A stretch of 64,000 bases of DNA from Selenomonas sp. AB3002. GTDB lineage: Bacteria; Bacillota; Negativicutes; Selenomonadales; Selenomonadaceae. Location of the stretch: the NCBI RefSeq assembly GCF_000702545.1, contig NZ_JNIO01000005.1, positions 62,001 to 126,000 on the forward strand. The letters are read 5' to 3'. Positions 26,559 through 34,111 of this stretch are shown piece after piece (the stretch's first letter is position 1; every line of letters starts with the position of its first letter). Both the position numbers and the translations under genes were made by a program. The notes beneath the pieces are model-generated. The model worked only from the letters and a program-made list of their open reading frames with translations. It did not search any database and was not told where the DNA came from.

Positions 26559-27485
26559 TCACATATCCTTGATAGCACGCAGGAAATTGGCTAAGTCGGA
26601 GATATTGTCATGAACTGGGGTTGCCATCATTTCATGCTCATTTAAAACATAACGTCTGCCGTTCCTAAGAGAAATCGTCATAGTATCTGTAAATAAGCCG
26701 CGTTCAGAATCTACATCGTCAATTTCTTCATATGGTATCACTGCATCCGTACCACAGGAAATAATGATACTGTCATAAGTAACTCCCCATGAGTGAGTCA
26801 TATCTGTACTGGTTCTGATATAAGCAAAATCCGTCTCTTGATATAATCCTTTGCCCAGTTTTTTGATAATGAGATTCTTCTCTAGTTGCGAAGGCCTCCT
26901 GCTGTAGTGGATATTGTTATGTATATCTACAATATCCCATGTTTCCATATCCTGACTGCGACTTATTAAACATTTACGCATCAGCTTTTCCTTAGTGCGG
27001 AAAAACACCTCCCGCACATCCGCCACAGACAGACTCTGTAAAGTAGTACACTGAATGCTTTGTAGTGACTGCGCCCAGGTCGGTGGCTTTCCTGCTTGCT
27101 CCTGCATACTGATAGATGAAGGACCAAACACTCTTTTCAACCTATTAAGAAACTCCCTACCGTCCTCATACTGGTTGCCGAATCCCTCTGGGAGACTTTC
27201 CCCAAATACCATTCCAAGCCAAGTTTCAAGGACATAAACGGCATTCTGTTCTCCCACACCGTAATTATCTGCTATAGTACGTACCAGCTTAGCCAGCCGA
27301 TCCTCAGTGAGTTCAGTTCCCAACAGTGAGAAGATATCTTCATCAAAGCCTATCAGCAGCAAATTCACTTTCAATTTGTCCTGAGGGAAAATATCCCTCA
27401 GAGTTCCTTGGAGTAAGGTACGGCTTCTCATTATGTCGGGATTCTTTCGGAGATATTCACCTAATGTCGATAAATCAAGCATCAT
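26559..27485 (-). CDS. Two-domain helical plus PH-like protein of the triad operon
   Basis: 308 residues. Residues 1-105 (LRKNPDIMRSRTLLQGTLRD ... AVYVLETWLGMVFGE) look like the helical domain seen at the ends of many bacterial signalling proteins, where R-x-L-L-x-D-hydrophobic is followed by a conserved Trp. Residues 200-300 (VTYDSIIISCGTDAVIPYEE ... SLRNGRRYVL) suggest a bacterial PH-like domain. No catalytic motif. Tandem ATG codons begin it, with GGGGAAG upstream. Its place next to PP2C suggests an adaptor or phosphorylation target. The domain calls are from pattern alone. Confidence 0.65.
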   Translation of the reverse strand: MMLDLSTLGEYLRKNPDIMRSRTLLQGTLRDIFPQDKLKVNLLLIGFDEDIFSLLGTELTEDRLAKLVRTIADNYGVGEQNAVYVLETWLGMVFGESLPEGFGNQYEDGREFLNRLKRVFGPSSISMQEQAGKPPTWAQSLQSIQCTTLQSLSVADVREVFFRTKEKLMRKCLISRSQDMETWDIVDIHNNIHYSRRPSQLEKNLIIKKLGKGLYQETDFAYIRTSTDMTHSWGVTYDSIIISCGTDAVIPYEEIDDVDSERGLFTDTMTISLRNGRRYVLNEHEMMATPVHDNISDLANFLRAIKDM

Positions 27486-27502
27486 TCTACTTCCCCGCCT
27501 TC

Positions 27503-28423
27503 TTAATCGTCAGGTTCCAGAGGCACCTGGGGCAAACTTATACTCTGCCATACCTTATTCAAAAGCTTCCTGTCTGCCGACATCATTATCCCCAAGGAAA
27601 TGTCATCATGGCTACCCTTGGCAGACATTTCGGCCAATGCGTTGTTATTCAGCTCAGTAAAAAGAGCCTCGGCATTCTCTTTTGCCGCAGTTTCTACAAG
27701 GACTTTGTAAAAATTGAATAGATATTCTTCGTTCTGATAAGTCGGGAAGCAATCATCTACCCCATCGCTGGACAAGAAAACGGCCACAGGGTAGGTGCAG
27801 GATGTTGTATCTAGCGATAACACGGCATGACGGATTTTCTGGTCAGCATCATCCTCGGATAGGCTAGTTGTGACATTGAGATAGTTTTCCTCATCACGGG
27901 GAACCGGCAGCGTGAAGAGTCCGTCAGCGCATAGCACCACTGCAGAACCATCCCCTATCTGGAGCAAAAGCAGTTCGCTTTCTATAGCAATGGCAGCTAT
28001 CAATGTGGTACCGTAGGCGGTATAGAGGTACTTATCGCTTTCACACTGGTAGCGCTGTTTGTATTTCTCACTGACGAACTCATAACGGGTTTCTTTATCG
28101 TCCAACCCCCGTCTGCTGTCCCAGTCTTTCTTCACCGCCTCCCGCCAACTTTGCCATAACTTGTATTTGAAGTTCCTGATACCCTGATCACTGAAGGGAA
28201 GGTTTGTATCATACAAGAGGGGCAGAGCTTCGCAGAAAAGCGTGTCGATAGCAATACTTGCACCAATTTCACTTCTAAAACAGTCATTGGCACCGTGCCC
28301 ATCTGCCACAGCCACTATCTGCACACCGTTCTTTGTACAATTGCCAGAGCTGTCCTGACATCTGAAGCCGCGCTGTGCGTACTTCTGCCCCGGTCTGGAC
28401 AGGGAAAAGACTTTATATGGCAT
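27503..28423 (-). CDS. PP2C-type protein phosphatase (triad member)
   Basis: 306 residues. Metal-binding motifs are all present: CQDSSG, VAVADGHGAND (near residue 45), LLQIGDGSAVVL, FLSSDGVDDCF and SHDDISLG near the end. PP2C enzymes remove phosphate from Ser/Thr with two Mn or Mg ions. The start at ATG 28421-28423 has AAGGAGGGG upstream; a longer frame overlaps the VWA gene. With the VWA and kinase genes it makes the PP2C part of a TerY-P triad, where it would reverse the kinase's action. Confidence 0.95.
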   Translation of the reverse strand: MPYKVFSLSRPGQKYAQRGFRCQDSSGNCTKNGVQIVAVADGHGANDCFRSEIGASIAIDTLFCEALPLLYDTNLPFSDQGIRNFKYKLWQSWREAVKKDWDSRRGLDDKETRYEFVSEKYKQRYQCESDKYLYTAYGTTLIAAIAIESELLLLQIGDGSAVVLCADGLFTLPVPRDEENYLNVTTSLSEDDADQKIRHAVLSLDTTSCTYPVAVFLSSDGVDDCFPTYQNEEYLFNFYKVLVETAAKENAEALFTELNNNALAEMSAKGSHDDISLGIMMSADRKLLNKVWQSISLPQVPLEPDD

Positions 28424-28452
28424 ATTTCGCCCCTCCTTCCTTTTTTCCTGCC

Positions 28453-29181
28453 TTACCACTCTTCATCGGCAGAAGCTGCAGTCATCTCACCGCCTTGTGC
28501 TTCCAGCTCTTCAGCCAGGGCTGCTGTATTGTCATCAGGGGCATCCTCATTTGCATTGGTAGCAACCTTGCGGCTGGCAACCATGGAAGAGGTGATGGAA
28601 ACGAAGCGGATCATCTTCTTCAAATCCTCTGGAGAATTGGTGTGCAGTACAGTCTCTCTGTTCCCTGTGAATTCAGCCAGGATATTGTCATCTGCATCGC
28701 CATAGCCAATTGCTACTCTTACCGCCACCTTATACCAGTTGTTCTCCTTCAGCTTTGCTAGTGCCGACTGGTAATCATCAGTGGGAGCCCCGTCGGAGAG
28801 AAGGAACAGCACCGGGGCTACGGAACCACTGGCACGGCGCATGAAGCCAGTCTCTATGGAAAGTTTTTTGTTCAGTTCACGGAAAGCTGCTCCCATCTCG
28901 GTGGGCCCCATGGCGTCCATACCGTTCCAGGCTACATTCTGTGGGGAGACAAGCTTGTCCCCCGTCACCCAGTCTGTGCCCCCGGAAAAGCTCATGATAG
29001 CTGTCTTGATTTCCGCATCTGCATTCTCGTCATTCATGGCGCAAAGCTCGGGAAGCACTCCCTCAATGGCCGAATTAACTGCTCCAATAGGTGCACCATC
29101 CATGCTGCCGGAAGTGTCCACCAGAAAAATCACAGGGCACATACGTCTGGTCATCTCTACCTTATCCAAAATACCTGCCAT
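28453..29181 (-). CDS. terY: TerY-like von Willebrand A domain protein (triad member)
   Basis: 242 residues forming one VWA domain. The metal-ion-dependent adhesion site is complete: PVIFLVDTSGSMDG (DxSxS) near residue 18, the Thr in GGTDWVTG and the Asp in FLLSDGAPTDD. A short Ala/Glu-rich tail follows. TerY proteins are VWA proteins of tellurium-resistance-type stress systems. Here the gene lies between kinase (14 bp gap) and PP2C genes, the diagnostic triad order. The metal site suggests ligand or metal sensing, or a scaffold for the phospho-switch. Confidence 0.93.
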   Translation of the reverse strand: MAGILDKVEMTRRMCPVIFLVDTSGSMDGAPIGAVNSAIEGVLPELCAMNDENADAEIKTAIMSFSGGTDWVTGDKLVSPQNVAWNGMDAMGPTEMGAAFRELNKKLSIETGFMRRASGSVAPVLFLLSDGAPTDDYQSALAKLKENNWYKVAVRVAIGYGDADDNILAEFTGNRETVLHTNSPEDLKKMIRFVSITSSMVASRKVATNANEDAPDDNTAALAEELEAQGGEMTAASADEEW

Positions 29182-29194
29182 TGTTATATCCTCC

Positions 29195-30496
29195 TTAACC
29201 TTTCACTACTTCGCCAACTACACCATGACCGAAATCCAGCTTGAAGCCATCACCGATAACGGCCACATCCTCAGGATTCTTCACGGCCTGTGAGCCATCG
29301 GGAGCCGTAATCGTCCACTTGCAGCCCGATTCATTCTTCAGCCCAATCTTGCCCGGCTTCTCCAGCACATGAGCAGCCACCTTTGCCTCTTCCTTGGCAT
29401 TCTCGTACAAGTGATACTCGAAAAGCCTCGACCCACCTATGACGGGAACCAGAACCTCCGTGTTCGCCCGCTTGGGGAATTTGATATATCCGGCTGGCTT
29501 TATGCCTTTGCCACAGGCGGGACATGCGAACTCCCCTGTCTCGACAAAAACAGCCTCATGACAATGGGGACACTTCACCAGTGACGCTTTCAACCGCATC
29601 AGCACATGCTTCCACATGGCTTCCAGCAAACGACCGTTTCCCTCCTGCAAGCTTTCCTGGCTGAAGGAGGTTATGAACGCCTCCTGAACATAACTGGGGA
29701 AATAGGGCCACTTGGCTATAGCGTTGCGATGCAACCCAGGCACCGGACGATTGCTTTCATCCTTGGGGTCGAAGATGAACAAGGGGTTCTCCCCGAAGAA
29801 TCGCTTTTCGTATTTGCTGGTTAGTGCCGGTACATTGGTGCGTTTCCCCTCCAGCGGATGGTCACCCATGAGAAGGATGAAGAGTATCACTGCCAGGGAG
29901 AATCTATCCGTCAGCTTGTCCGGCTTCTTCTCCTTCCGTACCACCTCAGGAGCCATGTAACGCGCCTTGCCCAATATCCCTGATTCAAAGCCGTGACCAC
30001 CTACGTTGTCATTGTCACAGATCAGGACATGGCCATTGGCCGGATTGATGGAAAAGTTACCATCGTTCAAGTCCTGGTAATTGTAGCCCTTGTTGTGCAA
30101 ATCCATAAATGCAGTGACAATGTTCAATGCGGCATTCACCATGGCATCAATGCTTCTGAATTTCACCCTTGCCGTGATGAACTTGGAAAAACCCTCGTAG
30201 CCCTGCGGATAGAGTGGCATGATATAGCCAAAGGTGCCATTGCACCACTCTGTTAGTTCCTCTGGCCAGATAAAAGCAGGGGATGGGCTTCCTGCCTCGA
30301 TGTTCTGGTCTAGGTGCCGGTAGAAAGTCTCAGGATTTCCAAGTTTCTCACCAAAGTACCATTTGAGTGCCCTTACCTCGCCTGAATCCAAGCTAACCTT
30401 GTAGACAACGCCCTGTCCGCCAATGCCCAACTTGTCTGTGACGGTAATGCACCTGCCATCCCGCAAGAGGATCTGCTGATTTCTCTTCAGTTGCAT
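29195..30496 (-). CDS. Protein kinase with zinc ribbon and C-terminal beta domain (triad member)
   Basis: 433 residues. The kinase domain starts LGIGGQGVVYKVSLD (glycine loop) with ALKWYF giving the ATP-binding Lys. The catalytic loop is YNYQDLNDGNF, with Tyr-Gln in place of His-Arg, and the metal Asp motif is CDNDNVGG rather than DFG. ARYMAPEVV is the APE motif. Then come a zinc ribbon (CPHCHEAVFVETGEFACPAC) and a beta-rich domain resembling FHA (residues 350-433). This architecture fits kinases of the TerY-P triad. It should phosphorylate Ser/Thr on a partner. Activity is likely since the key Lys and both Asp are kept. Confidence 0.92.
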   Translation of the reverse strand: MQLKRNQQILLRDGRCITVTDKLGIGGQGVVYKVSLDSGEVRALKWYFGEKLGNPETFYRHLDQNIEAGSPSPAFIWPEELTEWCNGTFGYIMPLYPQGYEGFSKFITARVKFRSIDAMVNAALNIVTAFMDLHNKGYNYQDLNDGNFSINPANGHVLICDNDNVGGHGFESGILGKARYMAPEVVRKEKKPDKLTDRFSLAVILFILLMGDHPLEGKRTNVPALTSKYEKRFFGENPLFIFDPKDESNRPVPGLHRNAIAKWPYFPSYVQEAFITSFSQESLQEGNGRLLEAMWKHVLMRLKASLVKCPHCHEAVFVETGEFACPACGKGIKPAGYIKFPKRANTEVLVPVIGGSRLFEYHLYENAKEEAKVAAHVLEKPGKIGLKNESGCKWTITAPDGSQAVKNPEDVAVIGDGFKLDFGHGVVGEVVKG

Positions 30497-30508
30497 AATC
30501 TTTCTCCC

Positions 30509-30946
30509 TTAAACAGATGGTTCTGGCTTAATGGAAGCCAGCATTTCATCCAACGCCTTGGTTAAGTCCTCCATGCTGCCCTTGAAGTTACGAACAGCAG
30601 TTTCACAATCTTCCTCTTCCTCGAGCTCACTACCGTTAAGAGCCTTTTCTTTGAGATCTGCAATTATTTCCTCCCCACGTTGCTTCAATGTAGCCTGCAG
30701 TTCTCTGATGGCGGATTCCACCTCTGTATAGACCTTCTCTCTATCCTCTTCAGTGTTACATCCTTCCATGGCCGCTTCCGCCTCTTGACGTATCTTATCT
30801 ACCAGAAGTTCCATGCCGTCGGCCTGTCCATCTTGACCCTCAGTGAAGTTGCCGCTCTTCTCACATTCCGATTCCAGCCATGCCGCCAAGGCCAAACCAG
30901 CGACCCCTCCTGCAGCCAGCAGCAATCCATTTTTCCACCAGGTCAT
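30509..30946 (-). CDS. One-pass membrane protein 1, partner of FtsZ-like 1
   Basis: 145 residues. A single transmembrane helix (GLLLAAGGVAGLALAAWLES) begins seven residues from the N-terminus, which reads MTWWKN. After an acidic linker, residues 45-135 form a helical, coiled-coil-like cytosolic domain (KVYTEVESAIRELQATLKQR). It is clearly paralogous to the protein at 38714-39184: the first 27 residues are nearly identical. The ATG at 30944-30946 has GGAGGAG upstream, in the tail of the FtsZ-like gene's downstream sequence. Its position right after an FtsZ homologue in both modules suggests a tether joining filament to membrane, like ZipA in cell division (analogy only). Confidence 0.8.
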   Translation of the reverse strand: MTWWKNGLLLAAGGVAGLALAAWLESECEKSGNFTEGQDGQADGMELLVDKIRQEAEAAMEGCNTEEDREKVYTEVESAIRELQATLKQRGEEIIADLKEKALNGSELEEEEDCETAVRNFKGSMEDLTKALDEMLASIKPEPSV

Positions 30947-30969
30947 ACCTATCTCCTCCAGTCTCTGCC

Positions 30970-32133
30970 TTACCACTCGTCAATATCATTATTTCCATCA
31001 CGCATTTCTTTAAGCGTTATCCGCAGTTCTCGCATAAGTTCTATACACTCTGCTACGGTGGTAGCAGGATTGTGCATTCTTTTTACACCTTCATCAATAA
31101 TTTGTTTGTAAATTTCTCTTTCGTGGTCGCTCAATTTTACGTCTTTCATTGCAAAATCAGGTTCTTTGAGCGTATCAAATCCAGAAGCAATTACTATTGC
31201 TTTGACTGTATCGCCAAGATCATTGTTCACCGTTGCTCCCCAAAGGATATTGCAGTTTCCATCAGTCATTTTCTGGATAACCTCGACCGCTTCGTTTATT
31301 TTAAACATGCTCAGTTTTTCTTCACTGCCAGTGATATTAATGAGAATAGATTTTGCATCTTTAATCTTTTCGTCAAACAAAGGAAATGAGGCAGCTTCTT
31401 CCGCAGCTTCCATCGCAGCCTTTTCTCCTATGCCAACACCAACACCTATAGCTGATGTACCTGCATTCTTCAAAATCAACTTCACATCAGCAAAATCCAA
31501 ATTGATTAGTCCAGGCTCTCCAATAAGATTTACAATGCTTTGTATTGCTTGGGCTATCAGCACATCAACAACTTCAAAGTTCGGTTTTTGATCGTATTCC
31601 TTCTTTTTTTCCTCCGTCAATGTACGATCGTTATATATGACAATAACTGCGTCTGCATATTCTTTCAGTTTTGCAATACTCTCTTCAGCCCGCTGTTTGC
31701 GCCGAGTTCCTTCAAAAGAGAAGGGAACGGTAACAATAGCTACGGTCAAGGCTCCTATATCATTTTTTGCATATGAGGCAACTACCGGGGCTGCACCTGA
31801 TCCAGTGCCACCACCAAGACCGGCGATGACAAATACCATGTCTGGCTGTCCAAGAGCCTCTATGATATCCTCACGGCTCTCCTTTGCAGCCATCTCACCA
31901 ATTATCGAGTTGCTACCAGTTCCCAATCCACGGGTGACCTTTTCTCCAATCTGTACTTTCGTTGAAGCAGTGGATTTCAAAAGAGCTTGGGCATCAGTGT
32001 TTATCGCAATAAAAGCCGCATCTTTAAGCCCCATCTTAATCAAACGATTTAAAGAATTACCACCACCTCCGCCTACACCTACAACTTTTACATGTGCAAA
32101 TTCATTGATGTTAGAATCGTTTAATTCAAACAT
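30970..32133 (-). CDS. FtsZ homologue 1 (canonical GTPase motifs)
   Basis: 387 residues. Nucleotide-binding motifs are intact: VVGVGGGGGNSLNRLI, IAINTDAQAL, and the tubulin signature LGGGTGSGAAPV (near residue 105). The catalytic T7 loop NLDFADVKLIL is also intact, so it should polymerise and hydrolyse GTP. After the globular core comes a 60-residue helical tail ending RDGNNDIDEW, without the D-I-P-x-F-L peptide that recruits FtsA in division FtsZ. I chose ATG 32131-32133 with AAGGAG 9 nt upstream. Being linked to the triad operon and not to division genes, it is likely a specialised filament of this system. Confidence 0.93.
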   Translation of the reverse strand: MFELNDSNINEFAHVKVVGVGGGGGNSLNRLIKMGLKDAAFIAINTDAQALLKSTASTKVQIGEKVTRGLGTGSNSIIGEMAAKESREDIIEALGQPDMVFVIAGLGGGTGSGAAPVVASYAKNDIGALTVAIVTVPFSFEGTRRKQRAEESIAKLKEYADAVIVIYNDRTLTEEKKKEYDQKPNFEVVDVLIAQAIQSIVNLIGEPGLINLDFADVKLILKNAGTSAIGVGVGIGEKAAMEAAEEAASFPLFDEKIKDAKSILINITGSEEKLSMFKINEAVEVIQKMTDGNCNILWGATVNNDLGDTVKAIVIASGFDTLKEPDFAMKDVKLSDHEREIYKQIIDEGVKRMHNPATTVAECIELMRELRITLKEMRDGNNDIDEW

Positions 32134-32255
32134 AACTATCTTCTCCTTTTGCATAAAGCATTCTTTAATTGGCATAATCAACTTGCTTTTTGGTTTAGCT
32201 GTCAGGACAATTTGAGGATTTTCCTTTGCTGTGTTTAGTATATGCCCTATTGCTA

Positions 32256-32288
32256 TCCCAAAGGTTGCCTGTCAGGCAACCTTTGGGA
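32256..32288. terminator. 33-bp perfect palindrome, copy 1 of the GGTTGCCTG family
   Basis: A 16-bp arm starting TCCCAAAGGTTGCCTG, one unpaired base, then the exact reverse complement. It starts 11 nt after the stop of the HTH gene at 32300-32704 and separates it from the FtsZ-1 operon. A GC-rich stem suits termination but no long T tract follows on the minus strand, so an operator or recombination role is also open. Confidence 0.7.
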
Positions 32289-32299
32289 AAATTTCATCC

Positions 32300-32704
32300 T
32301 CACGCACTAAGCCGGTTAGTCAAAGGTTTCGCTCCATTTGTGTATAGTATAATGTTGATTTCATCAACATCATGTTTTCCATCCTTGATATAGCTGGCTA
32401 TAATCATATCCTCTGCTATGCTCCGAGAAAGGATGTACCCGGCACGATATAACAAATCATTTGTTTCATCAATGGTGAGCTTCAAGGCTAAAGCTAGTGC
32501 CAGAGCAGTTTCCTTACGGGGACGGTAGTCATTCTTCTTTTTTATCTTGGAGAAGTGAGCCTTGGTTATGCCAGCTTTAGTGTAGACTTCGGCAGGCTTA
32601 ATCCCCTTTTGAGCAATTAGCTGCATCAGTTTTCCCGAAAATGTCAATTCCAACGTTTTAACGATGGTATTTAGAGTCTGCTGAATTTTGCTTGGGTGAG
32701 CCAT
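32300..32704 (-). CDS. HTH protein A (family usually found with macro-domain and stress genes)
   Basis: 134 residues. The core LTFSGKLMQLIAQKGIKPAE ... YTKAGITKAHFSKIKKKNDY ... RPRKETALALALALKLTI is a compact helix-turn-helix with the K-A-x-I-x-x-x-x-F-S-K-I recognition helix. It is clearly homologous to the gene at 41338-41874. Members are small regulators or adaptors in Firmicutes, often beside macro-domain proteins. The ATG at 32702-32704 is preceded by GGAGG. It lies upstream of the FtsZ-1 operon in the same direction and may regulate it. Specific target sites are unknown. Confidence 0.82.
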   Translation of the reverse strand: MAHPSKIQQTLNTIVKTLELTFSGKLMQLIAQKGIKPAEVYTKAGITKAHFSKIKKKNDYRPRKETALALALALKLTIDETNDLLYRAGYILSRSIAEDMIIASYIKDGKHDVDEINIILYTNGAKPLTNRLSA

Positions 32705-32764
32705 GATTACCGCCTCCATACTATAATGCTCATAAATCGTACGGATAGACATTATAAATATCAC

Positions 32765-33007
32765 TCATGCAAATTCCTTCCTGACATATGTGATATAAAT
32801 CGGAAGCTTTTCTATTGTCTTGTCGAGCCGGGGGTTACGTGACCAATGTTTGAAAGAGAGGATTTCCGATTCCGATCGCCCTTTGATGAAGAAATGGTAA
32901 ACTCCCTTGCTAAACCTTTGGGTGAACAGGTAGAAACGTCCTTTGGATGATACGAGATAGAAATGAAGTTTGTTGTTGAGCTTGGAAATTTGAATCTTAT
33001 CCTTCAT
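32765..33007 (-). CDS. Small basic hypothetical protein
   Basis: 80 residues from ATG 33005-33007, with GGAGG upstream. Sequence is rich in Lys, Phe and Tyr (KLHFYLVSSKGRFYLFTQRF) and shows no recognised family, membrane helix or metal motif. It could be a small nucleic-acid-binding or beta-barrel protein. It has its own strong promoter and a palindrome in the leader, and is probably cotranscribed with HTH protein A, 60 bp downstream. Confidence 0.7.
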   Translation of the reverse strand: MKDKIQISKLNNKLHFYLVSSKGRFYLFTQRFSKGVYHFFIKGRSESEILSFKHWSRNPRLDKTIEKLPIYITYVRKEFA

Positions 33008-33055
33008 GATAAAAACCTCCATGAAATTTGACATCAATTCTTTTTTAATCTAGTT

Positions 33056-33074
33056 CGTAGTATTTCTTACTACG
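33056..33074 (-). promoter_or_regulatory. Palindromic operator candidate CGTAGTA-n5-TACTACG
   Basis: A perfect 7+7-bp inverted repeat, located between the -10 box at 33091 and the start of the gene at 33007. The position, just after the expected transcription start, suits a repressor site, perhaps for HTH protein A or the divergent DUF1836 protein. Confidence 0.55.
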
Positions 33075-33090
33075 TCTTTTCGTTAAGTAT

Positions 33091-33119
33091 ATTATATGAT
33101 ATAGCGTTATGACATTCAA
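33091..33119 (-). promoter_or_regulatory. Sigma-70-type promoter for the 33007 gene and HTH protein A
   Basis: On the minus strand TTGAAT (33114-33119) is followed after exactly 17 bp by TATAAT (33091-33096). Confidence 0.75.
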
Positions 33120-33254
33120 TACAGAATATAGATTATTTTCTGATAAAGATGCCTAAATATGGCAGTGTAGCTAAATTATCTTATTGGTTCTTCGTTTTTC
33201 GTATTATATTATGTTTTATCGTTCGATTTAATCTTTAATGCTATTATTTTTATC

Positions 33255-33283
33255 TTGTAATGTAGTTTGAAATATTATATAAT
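33255..33283 (+). promoter_or_regulatory. Sigma-70-type promoter for the DUF1836 gene
   Basis: TTGTAA (33255-33260), 17-bp spacer, TATAAT (33278-33283), about 50 bp before the ATG. The region 33008-33331 between the divergent genes holds this and the minus-strand promoter and nothing else coding. Confidence 0.7.
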
Positions 33284-33331
33284 ATAGTTAAAGATAAACG
33301 ATGCTACAGCTCTATACATTAGGGAGGGATA

Positions 33332-33970
33332 ATGATGTCGCAAATAGTAGAAATTGACAAAGCATTTATCGAGGATAGTGTAAGAAAGCTGGATAGGGCT
33401 GATGTTGAGATCAGTGAAATCCCGGATATGCAATTTTACATGGAACAACTTACTGAATTCCTCAACAAAAAAGCAGGGGGGGCTAAGCGGGCAGACACTA
33501 CTGACAATCAGTCCGATGTCTTTACCAAGGCGATGATTAACAACTACACCAAAAACGGTGTACTAAATCCTCCTGATAAAAAAAAGTATAATCGCGAACA
33601 TATATTGCTTCTGCTTATCATCAACCAATTAAAGAATATTCTAACAATGAAGGATATAAAGACTTTGTTTGAACCCGTACTCAAAAACATGAGCGGAATA
33701 GAGGTTGATGATAATATCATCTCCTTGGAAGACATATATACAACCTTTTTGAAGCTCAAAGATGATGAGTATAAAAACGCAGCCACTGACTTTGATAAAA
33801 AATTCAGCATTATCAAGGAAAAAACCAGCAAGATCAGTGATGAAAAAAACCAAGACCTTGCAGAAGCCTTCTTGATTGTTATGATGTTAGTAGCCGAAGC
33901 AAATATTGCTAAGAGACTGGCTGAAAGCATTATTGATAATCTTCCATCTATCACACAACGCAAAAATTAA
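33332..33970 (+). CDS. DUF1836-domain regulator
   Basis: 212 residues. The segment MINNYTKNGVLNPPDKKKYN followed by REHILLLLIINQLKNILTMK is the DUF1836 signature, a MerR-like winged helix (turn with N-G-V-L, then the K-x-Y-x-x-E-H block). The C-terminal 90 residues are helical with an alanine-rich hydrophobic segment near residue 190. Preceded by GGGAGGGA and a strong promoter. DUF1836 proteins are predicted transcription factors. It is divergent from the HTH-A operon and is the only plus-strand gene in this area, so it may control that operon. A long perfect hairpin follows. Confidence 0.85.
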   Translation: MMSQIVEIDKAFIEDSVRKLDRADVEISEIPDMQFYMEQLTEFLNKKAGGAKRADTTDNQSDVFTKAMINNYTKNGVLNPPDKKKYNREHILLLLIINQLKNILTMKDIKTLFEPVLKNMSGIEVDDNIISLEDIYTTFLKLKDDEYKNAATDFDKKFSIIKEKTSKISDEKNQDLAEAFLIVMMLVAEANIAKRLAESIIDNLPSITQRKN

Positions 33971-34012
33971 AGAAATCCCGGTGTTTCGTATCATTCGAAA
34001 CACCGGGATTTC
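33971..34012. terminator. Strong bidirectional terminator after the DUF1836 gene
   Basis: AGAAATCCCGGTGTTTCG pairs perfectly with CGAAACACCGGGATTTCT across six bases. T-rich sequence follows on both strands. Confidence 0.9.
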
Positions 34013-34111
34013 TTGCTTCTTTCTTTGTATCACCAGCCGTTTGAGCAGAGACAGCCACCAAAGTTCCTTCAATTGCCTCACGCCTAAGCCAAAGCCAAGG
34101 CGTTTGGTATA

